Part shown: positions 33,763 to 41,953 of the stretch, one piece after another | How the letters are laid out: the number at the start of each line of letters is the position of its first letter | Position numbering within the stretch: the stretch's first letter is position 1 | NCBI GenBank assembly: GCA_029782295.1 | Contig: JAKOVB010000067.1 | Location: 270,441 to 334,440 of the forward strand | DNA: 64,000 nucleotides | Direction: 5' to 3' | Source of the DNA: Pseudomonadota bacterium | GTDB lineage: Bacteria > Pseudomonadota > Gammaproteobacteria > Burkholderiales > Methylophilaceae | Notes under the pieces: generated by a model | What the model saw: only the letters and a program-made list of their open reading frames with translations | The model's database searches: none | What the model was told of the DNA's origin: nothing | Position numbers and translations under genes: made by a program

Positions 33763-35199
33763 CTATTGGATCGGAAGCTTGTTCCTCCTGCTTCTGAACA
33801 GCAGCCAAATAAAACCAAGTAATGTCAAAATGCTGCCGGCGGCGAAGATGGCCGAATCTTTGCTTTTTTGATTGTCACTATTGCCAGGATTGGATGAAGC
33901 TTGGGCGTCCTGAATGGCCGCGGTTTGAGAGTTCTGCGAACTCTTTTGTGAAACCAGGCTGTTCTTCATGTCGAGTAGCTTTTGAGCATCCTGAATCTGC
34001 TTTTCAAGTAACCTTTTGGCTTCCTCGAGTTGCTTCTCCTGATACTGCCTGGCGATCGTATCATCTTTTATTGCGGCAATTTGAGTGGCTTTGTCGGCGC
34101 TACCATTTCCGGCTTTTCTCGATAGATCCGAAGTTAATTTGACAATGTGATGATCGCCCACAAACTCATGATGGTCTGTAGCTACATCAACGCTGAGTGC
34201 ACCTTTCGCATCACGCTTCTTTTGTCCGTCTTCCTCGGAGTTTTCGGATTCCTTAGCCTGCTCGGCAAGCTGCATACTGAACTTTCCCCAGTCATCCGTT
34301 TTGATCTTGAGCTTGGACTGGTCATCGGCTTCGGCCATTGCCAGCAGCTCATCCTTGCCTGGAATGCGAATTTTCTGGCCAGCTTTTAGCCTGTTCATGT
34401 CATTTTTGATAAATGCATGTTTGTTGGCGGCAAATATGCCTCTTAGCACCTGTTCCGTGGTCAGGCCTCCAGGGTTTGATTTCAGTGCAATATTAAACAG
34501 TGTGTCGCCAGGTTTTGTTACGAGCTTGGAATTGTCCAGAGGTTCGGGATCGGGGTTTCTTTGCGTGGATGGGGTGCTCTGCAGGTCTTCGTTTTGGTGT
34601 GATGTGGAAACTTGAGTGGCGCTTACCAACGGTTCATTCTGTGTAACAGGTTCGTTTGATGTTGTAGCTGGCTTAGTCGCTTGCTGCGGCGTCTCCTGCG
34701 CCGGAGGAGACGCTTCCTTGGCTAAAGGCTGACTGCTTGGCGAAGCTGCTGTTGCAGCAATATTCGTGTTGGCAGTGTCTGATGGAGGCTTTTGTTGACT
34801 GAATACCGGGGTGTTCTCAATGGTGGTATATGGCCGCATGATCATGCCGGTGGCCCATTCAGCCTGAACGAGGAGTTCGAGGAATGGTGAGCCATGTGGC
34901 AGAGGGGAATTAATCAGGATATAAGCAGTGTTGTCGGTGCGCTTGACAAGGTCGATGTGTACGGAAGAGAGTGATGCAGGGTAGTCGATACCCTGTTCCA
35001 TGTACTCTGTGCTTGGTGCAAGCCTTACGGTCAGTGTTGAAAGCTCTTCTGGGGTGGCCGCCAATCCAATTTCCGCATTGAATGGTTCACCAATTGCTGA
35101 GCGAACAGTTAGTTTACCTAGTCTTGCAGCGTCCGCGCTGAGCGGAAACGCCAGGGTGTAAATGGCTGTAAACAGAACGCTTGCACCAAGGTTTCTCAA
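33763..35199 (-). CDS. FimV-like LysM protein lacking the FimV C-terminal domain
   Basis: A 478-residue protein. A signal peptide (about residues 1-24) is followed by the FimV N-terminal domain: ARLGKLTVRSAIGEPFNAEI, then LSSVHIDLVKR and FLELLVQAEWATG. Residues about 130-215 are rich in Pro, Thr, Ser and Gln. A LysM domain spans about 230-285 (KPGDTLFNIALKSNPGG; LKAGQKIRIPGKDEL), then a coiled coil (YQEKQLEEAKRLLEKQIQDA) and one membrane helix (about 450-468) close to the end. Typical FimV is 700-1000 residues with a TPR C-terminal domain, absent here. It probably binds peptidoglycan and aids pilus or polar assembly. Confidence 0.85.
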   Translation of the reverse strand: MRNLGASVLFTAIYTLAFPLSADAARLGKLTVRSAIGEPFNAEIGLAATPEELSTLTVRLAPSTEYMEQGIDYPASLSSVHIDLVKRTDNTAYILINSPLPHGSPFLELLVQAEWATGMIMRPYTTIENTPVFSQQKPPSDTANTNIAATAASPSSQPLAKEASPPAQETPQQATKPATTSNEPVTQNEPLVSATQVSTSHQNEDLQSTPSTQRNPDPEPLDNSKLVTKPGDTLFNIALKSNPGGLTTEQVLRGIFAANKHAFIKNDMNRLKAGQKIRIPGKDELLAMAEADDQSKLKIKTDDWGKFSMQLAEQAKESENSEEDGQKKRDAKGALSVDVATDHHEFVGDHHIVKLTSDLSRKAGNGSADKATQIAAIKDDTIARQYQEKQLEEAKRLLEKQIQDAQKLLDMKNSLVSQKSSQNSQTAAIQDAQASSNPGNSDNQKSKDSAIFAAGSILTLLGFIWLLFRSRRNKLPIQ

Positions 35200-35317
35200 A
35201 AATCGTACCTTTGCATGTCAGAAATCTTTAACTTGTCGAAATTAAAGCAGCTTTATCACTTGTTTTGAGTTTACCAACGCAATTGATGGCAATTGCTGTC
35301 GGTGAATCCATACCGAA

Positions 35318-35482
35318 TTAAAAAATCGGTTCGTATCTTTTTCTGGAACGTCTTTCAGGGCCATTATATCTTTCACGAATGACAGGTGGCTCTTCGCGCT
35401 CAGATGTTTTTTTGGAAGTAACTTTCTTGATTAAGATGCTTCCAGCAACTGCAATCATGGTGAAGATTAAATAGAGGAACAT
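35318..35482 (-). CDS. Small single-pass membrane protein (54 aa)
   Basis: ATG at 35482 is preceded at 6 bases by AGGAG (35489-35493), a strong ribosome-binding site. The 54-residue product begins MFLYLIFTMIAVAGSILI, one membrane helix, followed by a highly charged tail (KKVTSKKTSEREEPPVIRER, ending RKRYEPIF). I do not recognise a family. The good start signal, membrane helix and clear stop make it more likely real than chance. It lies alone, upstream of the FimV-like gene. Confidence 0.6.
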   Translation of the reverse strand: MFLYLIFTMIAVAGSILIKKVTSKKTSEREEPPVIRERYNGPERRSRKRYEPIF

Positions 35483-35834
35483 GAAAAACTCCTAATGTTA
35501 TGCCACAAAGAATCCAGTCAAATGCTGGGAGTTGACTAGACTGAAGCAATAACAATGCCATCAATAAAATATGATAATAATCAATATGATACGATGTCTT
35601 TGAGTGGGGCGGGGGTCTGATCGTTAGTATGGTGTTGCTTATCGGAGACTGTGTGCAGTTAAGTATAAGTCAACCAATTGATTAATATAGTAAAAACGAT
35701 GTCTCAAAATTGCGACAATATATATTCTGCGTTTCAATGGTAGGGTATTTGCGTACCTTAATGCCATGGTTTACCCCCATATCAGAAAAACCCTATGTAC
35801 TATAAAATCGCCTTGCCCACTTAAAGAAACCCAA
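35483..35834. other. AT-rich intergenic region between divergent genes
   Basis: This 352-base stretch separates the minus-strand 54-residue protein from the plus-strand 85-residue protein and must include promoters for both. It is very AT-rich around 35560-35600 and 35670-35720. No operator or RNA element was recognised. Confidence 0.45.
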
Positions 35835-36092
35835 ATGTCTGAATCTCTAATTCCAATTGTTCGCATGAGCTCGGTACAGGACCGTGAAAACGGACTGATC
35901 AAGCTTGCCAAGCATTGTGGCAACCCAATGGAAATTATGAGCTTTAGAGACGTTGACGTTGGTGTGGATATTTTTCTGATTGAGTTTGAAAGTCTTGAGG
36001 ATGCGCGACGGGCAATGATGCTAATGGGATGGGCTCATGTCGAGGGGTCTAATGTGGCGAGCGTGGTTATCCCTGCCAACATTTTCCATTAG
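35835..36092 (+). CDS. Small protein of unknown function (85 aa)
   Basis: The open frame starts earlier (35766), but ATG at 35835 gives a compact protein starting MSESLIPIVRMSSVQDRENG. It is soluble with a mixed alpha/beta pattern (VDVGVDIFLIEFESLEDARR; MMLMGWAHVEG) that could be a small ferredoxin-like fold. I do not recognise a family. It is convergent with the large GGDEF-EAL gene, 25 bases between stops. Confidence 0.55.
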   Translation: MSESLIPIVRMSSVQDRENGLIKLAKHCGNPMEIMSFRDVDVGVDIFLIEFESLEDARRAMMLMGWAHVEGSNVASVVIPANIFH

Positions 36093-36117
36093 ATCTGAAT
36101 TGAGCTGCTTGCCAGTA

Positions 36118-38304
36118 CTATTTTTTTAGAGCGTGTATATGTGAAAAAATTGTTGGCTGGTTCAGTAGTGCGTGAGTCGCTTCATCAATATTAAGGGGTC
36201 TGCTGAATAAGTAGCCCTGCATCACATTGCATCCCACGTTGGTGAGCGCATCCATTTGATTGACAGTTTCTACACCTTCTGCGATCAGGTTCATTCCAAA
36301 CCCTCTGGCGATAAGTGAAATGCCTGAAACGATAGGCAAGTCAATGGATGAATCCTGAATGTCCTGAACAAAAGACTTGTCTATTTTGATCGAGTGCACG
36401 GGGAACTGTTTTATATAGGATAAGGAAGAATACCCTGTACCAAAGTCGTCGATGGCCACCTTGATTCCAGTGCTACCAAGTTCCTTGAGTTTGTTAATGG
36501 AGTTGACCATGTCTCTCATGATCGTCCCCTCCGTAATTTCTATTTCAAGTAGCTGGCCATCAAGCCCATGATGCGCTAAACGGTTTTTAACCATTGAGAC
36601 GAAATCATCCCGTTCGATGTCCTGAGGTGAAAAATTGACGGACATGCGCACACCGGTAATGCCCATCTGAATCCATTTCACATATTGAATACACGTGGCT
36701 TCAAAAACCCATTCGGTAATCTTTGTGATCAGTCCAGATTCTTCAGCAAGCGGTATAAAAGTTATGGGGGAAATTATCCCTCTGGTTGGGTGGTGCCATC
36801 TGACCAATGACTCCATTCCAACTATTGAACGGGTCTTAATATCAATTTGGGGTTGAAAGTTCAGGACTAGTTGTCCGGCCTCGATGGCTTTCCTCAAGTC
36901 TGTTTCTATTGACAGTGATTGATGAAAGACTTCATTCATCTTGGGGTCGTATGTCATGCAATCGTTCTTGCCGACCCACTTTACATGGTACATGGCGATG
37001 TCGGCGCTTTTTATTAACTGGTCAGCATGTTCGCCATGGTCAGGGTATACGGATATCCCTATGCTTGCAGAGATGAAAACCTCCTGATCATTCAGTTGCA
37101 GTGGTTTTTCAATTTCACTTAATAGGTTTTTGGCTCGTTCCAGGGCGCATTCAATCGAATCAACCTGTGTAAGCAGTATGCTGAACTCGTCCCCACCGAT
37201 TCTTGCAAGCGTGTCTGCAGTATCGAGCGAGTTGCGAAGCCTGTCTGCGACACTGATGAGTAACTCATCACCACGTTTGTGTCCCATGGTGTCGTTTATG
37301 AATTTGAAACGGTCCAAGTCGATAAACATGATGGCGAATCGCTTGGGGTCTCTTCTTGCCTGGTTGATGGCCATTTCCAGGCGGTCTTTGAACAAAACTC
37401 TGTTGGGGAGGTTGGTGAGTCCGTCGTGATATGTCTGATGGGCTATCAATGCATCTGATCTTTTCCGTTCACCAATGTCTCTTGCAACGCCATATGTGCC
37501 ATTGATGGATGTGCCATTTGAATTGTTAATGCCAGACAACTGGATGGAGAACTTTACGGTTTTGTTCTCGACATAAATAGGTTTGTGCTCTTCAGTGTTT
37601 CCCTTGAAGCGCAGTTCAACAGTACTTACGGAGTGGTCGTTTAAGGGACCTCTTTGATTGAAGGCAAACATGGCATGATCCAAATCCTCCTCGTGGACCA
37701 AAGCGCTGTAATGCTTTCCTATGATTTGGTCACTGGAAATTCCAAGCAAGTCTTCGAACTTTTTATTTACAAATGAGAAGCGGTCGGAATTATCCAAAAT
37801 GTAAATAAAATCAGGAGATCCATTTACAAGGAACCGATATAAGTCCTTTGACTGTTCCAGCCTTTCCTGTATATCCCGGTTGATTTTTTCAAGACGCGTT
37901 TTGTAGACCGCATTTCGAACAGTTTGGAGGAGTTGTTCAGGTTCGTAGGGCTTGCGTACGAAATCGTAAACACCTTCTCTTAAGGCACGTATGGCTGCAT
38001 CAATGGAGCTTTCCCCGCTCACAATAATGACAGGAGTTTGATTGCCCTTATCGCGAATCCTTTTAAGTACATCATGCCCGGATATGTCCGGTAAGCCGAT
38101 ATCAAGGAGAATGACATCAAAATTTTCTTTTGAGATTACGCTTAGAGCTTCCTGCCCTTGAGTACATACGTGATGATTGAAACCCTCAATGTCGAGCAAT
38201 AGCGTTAGGCTGTCGGCAAGCCTCGGTTCATCATCAACAATGAGGACCTTCACACCTGCAGTGAGTGCACTACTATTGTCTGCTGGGGAGAATAAGCGAT
38301 CCAT
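36118..38304 (-). CDS. Response regulator with PAS, GGDEF and EAL domains
   Basis: A 728-residue protein. Receiver domain about 15-130: acidic pair in VLIVDDEPRLADS, phospho-Asp in VILLDIGLPDISG, Lys in VRKPYEP; intact. PAS about 150-265 (FIYILDNSDRFSFVNKKFED). GGDEF about 285-455 with an intact RIGGDEFSIL; the RxxD inhibitory site is absent (the Arg position is Asp). EAL about 465-715 with ESLVRWHHP, VNFSPQDIE, EITEGTI, DDFGTGYSSL, KIDKSFVQ and AEGVET, so all metal and catalytic residues are present. It could both make and degrade c-di-GMP. It follows the HDOD-kinase gene by 11 bases and is probably its cognate regulator. Confidence 0.95.
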   Translation of the reverse strand: MDRLFSPADNSSALTAGVKVLIVDDEPRLADSLTLLLDIEGFNHHVCTQGQEALSVISKENFDVILLDIGLPDISGHDVLKRIRDKGNQTPVIIVSGESSIDAAIRALREGVYDFVRKPYEPEQLLQTVRNAVYKTRLEKINRDIQERLEQSKDLYRFLVNGSPDFIYILDNSDRFSFVNKKFEDLLGISSDQIIGKHYSALVHEEDLDHAMFAFNQRGPLNDHSVSTVELRFKGNTEEHKPIYVENKTVKFSIQLSGINNSNGTSINGTYGVARDIGERKRSDALIAHQTYHDGLTNLPNRVLFKDRLEMAINQARRDPKRFAIMFIDLDRFKFINDTMGHKRGDELLISVADRLRNSLDTADTLARIGGDEFSILLTQVDSIECALERAKNLLSEIEKPLQLNDQEVFISASIGISVYPDHGEHADQLIKSADIAMYHVKWVGKNDCMTYDPKMNEVFHQSLSIETDLRKAIEAGQLVLNFQPQIDIKTRSIVGMESLVRWHHPTRGIISPITFIPLAEESGLITKITEWVFEATCIQYVKWIQMGITGVRMSVNFSPQDIERDDFVSMVKNRLAHHGLDGQLLEIEITEGTIMRDMVNSINKLKELGSTGIKVAIDDFGTGYSSLSYIKQFPVHSIKIDKSFVQDIQDSSIDLPIVSGISLIARGFGMNLIAEGVETVNQMDALTNVGCNVMQGYLFSRPLNIDEATHALLNQPTIFSHIHALKK

Positions 38305-38315
38305 GAGTCCTTGGT

Positions 38316-40469
38316 TTACTGAGGGCTGATTGATGCAGAGTTATCGCTCTGGCTACTCTGTCGGTAGGGCAGCGCGACAATAAACATGGCACCTGACCCC
38401 AGGGCCGGCCTATACATCACATTGCCACCGAGATCCTTTACCAGTTTTGCTACTATTGATAGCCCGAGGCCTGCATTACCAGTGCCTTTGGTGGATTCGA
38501 CGGCTGAGAAAAGCTTATCCCGAATTTGTTCTGGGACGCCTGGTCCTGTGTCGGACACGACGATAGTCAGGAAGTTGGAGTCGCCTTTTTTGATGGCGGA
38601 GGTTGCCACCGTTATCGTGCCGCCTTCTGAGAGCGCCTCGACGGAATTCTTGATCAGATTGATCAGGACTTGCTTGATGCTGTCAGCGTTTGACTGTATT
38701 GCATGAAGATTCTTATCGAATCTTGTTTCAAATTTGATGTGGGATTCTGGAAGGGTGGACTTATCAAACAGTTCTACAACATTTTTGGCGATATTGTTCA
38801 CGTCAACATCACCTATCGATGAGGGTTGCTTCTTTTCTGAAGTTGCCGAAAGTTGTCGGAAAATATTCGATACCCGGTCGATTTCTTCGTTAAGGACCTT
38901 GATCTCGGTGACGGGTTCATCAAGCTTTCTGGAAAGCTTGATGTCCAGCACTCTGAGATAGTTCTTCATGATGGCAAGCGGGTTGTTGACTTCATGAATG
39001 ATCTTGCGAACATTGAGCTTGTATTCGTCTATTTCGGAAGTGTCCTCGGCGTTGAGGCTCTTCATTTCTTCGCGGAATTTCCGGATGCTGTTTGCGGCTA
39101 TTGAGGCAAATGCATTCATCAGGTTGAATTTTGTTTCGACTCGCTGGGTAATGGCAGTGGAATAACCAAGTACCATTGCACCATACATGAAATCACTTGA
39201 TGCAATAGGAACGCATAGCATGCTCTGTGTCCCCAGCAGCCTGGTGATCTGTTCATCTACAATGCTGTCTGAACGTGGCTCAGCTTTCCTGGTTGTATTC
39301 CAGAGCAGTGCGTCAGCGATTACGCTTTTGTTTAATTCCAAAGGAAATCTGATTCTTCGCAACGATTCCGGCTGGTCGGCTAAGGGTTTGCCGGATATCA
39401 GATTGCTCTCGGAATCCCATTCAAACATGAAGATTTGTCTAGGTTCAAAAAGCACGGTTGCTGTTTGCAAAATGCTCAACAGCAACTGATTCTCATCTGC
39501 GCTGATGTCAAAGCCCTCTTGGGCATGATTAATCAGGGTTGAATTGCTGATTTCTTTGGCCAGTTCAACCTTGATGACATCCCCATGAGTTTTAGGCTCG
39601 TTTGACGAGAATCGGGTGTACCCCTCCTTGGGCTCTACGATGACGGGAACACCCAGCGCCATAGCAGAATCAACAACCTGACCTTGTGCGTCAATGCAGA
39701 TCTTCATGACTTCTTCAGCTGTCATGCCCAGCAATGATCTTGATAATGCAAGAGCAGGGTGGTTGTAGGCATTCGAAATGCAGGAAAGTGCATTCGCCAT
39801 ATAGAGCAATTTCACCAGCTCCGGAGCATTGGAAATCTTTTCCACGGAAGAGTGATGATGACGTATCGCATCCAGCAAGAACGGGTCGAGATTGCATTGC
39901 TCAAAGAGTTTTGCTGCAATCTCGGCATGGGTGGTGCCAAAGACAATCAGCTCATTATCGACAATCAGGGACTCGTCCATCACTCCCTTGCTGCATTCTC
40001 TAAAATCATCCGGCCTGAGCGCGAGCATTACCATATGGCCTATGTCGTGAATCAGGCCGACGATATAAGCCTCCTCGGGCTCGGGATAATTCATTGCCTC
40101 GGCTAATAGCCTGGCAATAATTGCGGTTGATAATGAGTGCGTCCAGAACTTCCCCAATTCTTCCGAATTGATGGAGGGCATGTTGCCAACAAACTGCTGG
40201 AGGGAGACGCTAATCGAAATGACCTTGATCAGCTTGATTCCAAGAAGGTTGATGGCCTGATCGATGGAGGTCATCTCCTGGCGGCGGCGATATAAAGGCG
40301 AATTGACAATCGTCATGATTCGCAAAACCAGCACAGGATCAGTGGAAATGATCCTTTTGAGTCCGGTAATGTTGAGATTCTCGCCGTTCAACTCTTTAAG
40401 GAGTCGAACAAGCACCTCAGGCATGGACGGAAGTGAGCTCAGGTCGAGATTGTCGAAATCGTTAGCCAT
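38316..40469 (-). CDS. HDOD-GAF hybrid histidine kinase
   Basis: A 717-residue cytoplasmic protein. N-terminal HDOD domain (about 10-215): LPSMPEVLVRLLKELNGENL, IMTIVNSPLYRRR, INLLGIKLIKVI and YIVGLIHDIGHMVML, the last keeping HD-like residues. A GAF domain follows (about 320-475). The kinase core has the phospho-accepting His in RKIIHEVNNPLAIMKNYL (about residue 500), the N box NLIKNSVEAL, the D box VVSDTGPGVPEQIRD and GNAGLGLSIVAKL. HDOD domains occur in regulators of chemotaxis and pili; here the domain is fused to a kinase. It heads an operon with the GGDEF-EAL response regulator. Confidence 0.93.
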   Translation of the reverse strand: MANDFDNLDLSSLPSMPEVLVRLLKELNGENLNITGLKRIISTDPVLVLRIMTIVNSPLYRRRQEMTSIDQAINLLGIKLIKVISISVSLQQFVGNMPSINSEELGKFWTHSLSTAIIARLLAEAMNYPEPEEAYIVGLIHDIGHMVMLALRPDDFRECSKGVMDESLIVDNELIVFGTTHAEIAAKLFEQCNLDPFLLDAIRHHHSSVEKISNAPELVKLLYMANALSCISNAYNHPALALSRSLLGMTAEEVMKICIDAQGQVVDSAMALGVPVIVEPKEGYTRFSSNEPKTHGDVIKVELAKEISNSTLINHAQEGFDISADENQLLLSILQTATVLFEPRQIFMFEWDSESNLISGKPLADQPESLRRIRFPLELNKSVIADALLWNTTRKAEPRSDSIVDEQITRLLGTQSMLCVPIASSDFMYGAMVLGYSTAITQRVETKFNLMNAFASIAANSIRKFREEMKSLNAEDTSEIDEYKLNVRKIIHEVNNPLAIMKNYLRVLDIKLSRKLDEPVTEIKVLNEEIDRVSNIFRQLSATSEKKQPSSIGDVDVNNIAKNVVELFDKSTLPESHIKFETRFDKNLHAIQSNADSIKQVLINLIKNSVEALSEGGTITVATSAIKKGDSNFLTIVVSDTGPGVPEQIRDKLFSAVESTKGTGNAGLGLSIVAKLVKDLGGNVMYRPALGSGAMFIVALPYRQSSQSDNSASISPQ

Positions 40470-40654
40470 TAAAAGTTTCAGTCAGTTCAAGGACGCCCAA
40501 AGCCAGGCAGCACTTCACACTTAAGTTAAGCTTCATCCTATAACGGGAGGATTTATAAATACTTTAACAATTTTTTTCTTGATCTTTACAGGCGAGTGAC
40601 AAAAATAGGGTAATTACGTATTTTGGCAATCATGGGTTCATGGCTTAATTCGGT

Positions 40655-41320
40655 ATGGTCAGAACCCCCCTAAAATTTGTTTGCCTTTTGCTCGGCATGA
40701 TGCACGCATCCTTTGCATTCGCCGATGTTTATGGGTATTCCGATCAGGATGGTTCGATCTACCTGACAGATAATCCACCCAGTATGGATTATGAGTTGTT
40801 GGCATCCACTCCGGTTGAGGCGGCCAAGGTTTTACCTCCCTCATCTTTTCAGGCCGATCTGCCCCAGTCCGAAACCTCTATTCCAACAAATCTGAACTCT
40901 GGCAGTCAGGTCTATCACGATGTAGTCAACGTCGCAGCAGAAGCCAGTGGCGTAGAAAGTGCCCTGCTACATGCGGTCATTACAGCGGAGTCAAACTACA
41001 ATCCTCGTGCTGTATCCCCCAAGGGGGCTGCAGGCCTCATGCAGTTGATGCCTACAACTGCCAGGCGATTTGGGGTTTCCAATTTGTTTGACCCTGCTCA
41101 GAATGTTCGTGGAGGTGCCCGTTATCTGGCATATCTGATGGGACTATTCAAGAATGATTTTGTACTTGCTGTTGCTGCCTACAACGCTGGTGAAAACTCT
41201 GTGATCCAGCATGGCAATAAAGTGCCGCCTTATCCTGAAACCAGGAATTATGTAATAAAGGTTATTGATTTATATAAAAGATTTGCTCGCTCCAAAGCTG
41301 GTCGCAAATCAGAGACATGA
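40655..41320 (+). CDS. Exported lytic transglycosylase (SLT family)
   Basis: A 221-residue protein with a signal peptide ending about AFADV (residue 24), then a short DUF4124-like strand region (YGYSDQDGSIYLTDNPP). Residues about 90-215 are the SLT goose-lysozyme-like domain: catalytic Glu in VITAESNYNPRAVSPKGAAG, LMQLMPTTARRFGV, NVRGGARYLAYLM and VAAYNAGENSVIQ. It cleaves peptidoglycan glycan strands in the periplasm. Orientation and position near pilus and polysaccharide genes suggest use in envelope assembly, but the gene stands alone. Confidence 0.92.
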   Translation: MVRTPLKFVCLLLGMMHASFAFADVYGYSDQDGSIYLTDNPPSMDYELLASTPVEAAKVLPPSSFQADLPQSETSIPTNLNSGSQVYHDVVNVAAEASGVESALLHAVITAESNYNPRAVSPKGAAGLMQLMPTTARRFGVSNLFDPAQNVRGGARYLAYLMGLFKNDFVLAVAAYNAGENSVIQHGNKVPPYPETRNYVIKVIDLYKRFARSKAGRKSET

Positions 41321-41365
41321 GAAACCTTTATAAATCAATGCAGATAGTCATTTAAAGGATAGATT

Positions 41366-41384
41366 GTCGTCTTTTGGAGACGAC
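41366..41384. other. 7-bp stem-loop downstream of the transglycosylase gene
   Basis: GTCGTCT (41366-41372) pairs with AGACGAC (41378-41384) around loop TTTGG. No T run follows directly, so it may be a weak terminator for the transglycosylase transcript or an operator before the receiver gene. Confidence 0.4.
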
Positions 41385-41487
41385 GATAATGCGGTTCTTT
41401 TATAACATTCTGATTGTAAAGTAATATTTATCTGGCATTGGAATTGCTAATCCATGTATATGAATAATGAATATGTGGAGACGGACG

Positions 41488-41883
41488 ATGCCTTTCAGAA
41501 CATTGCTGGTTGAAGATCATCGTGACTTTCGTGAGTATATGGGGGCGATGCTGAGGGATAGGTTTCCTCAAATGCAGGTGACCGAGGCTGGAACCTGCAG
41601 AGCGGCTATGGAAGTTGTGGATCATGAAGTACAAGACCTGATTTTCATGGACATGAAGTTACCAGATGGTGTCGGAACAGATTTGACACGTACGATCAAA
41701 GGTAAACACGGGAATTCGGTGGTTGTCATGTTGACAGCTAACGATCTCCCTGAGTACCTTGAGGCATCGAAAGATAGCGGTGCAGCGTATTTTGTCACTA
41801 AGGGTAAAACATCTTTCCTGGAAATTTTGGGGCTTGTGGAAACAGTAATTGCTGGAAGATATAGTATTAACACTTTAGTCTGA
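41488..41883 (+). CDS. Stand-alone receiver-domain response regulator
   Basis: A 131-residue protein from ATG 41488, which follows GGAG (41477-41480) at 7 bases. Receiver residues are intact: LLVEDHRDFREYM (acidic site), LIFMDMKLPDGVG (phospho-Asp), VMLTANDLPEY (Thr) and YFVTKGKT (Lys). There is no output domain; the sequence resembles the receiver of NarL/FixJ regulators but the helix-turn-helix is missing. It is followed after 70 bases by a NarX-type histidine kinase, its likely partner. Confidence 0.87.
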   Translation: MPFRTLLVEDHRDFREYMGAMLRDRFPQMQVTEAGTCRAAMEVVDHEVQDLIFMDMKLPDGVGTDLTRTIKGKHGNSVVVMLTANDLPEYLEASKDSGAAYFVTKGKTSFLEILGLVETVIAGRYSINTLV

Positions 41884-41953
41884 GACTGTATTCGAAATGC
41901 GGCCGGTTACTATCTGAGGAGAGTGTATTCGGCCATTTAATAAGCCCCTTAAA

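Noticed and set aside
33557..33871. 104-codon plus-strand frame upstream of the FimV-like gene end
   Set aside because: Opposite-strand overlap with a well-supported gene and no recognisable domain.
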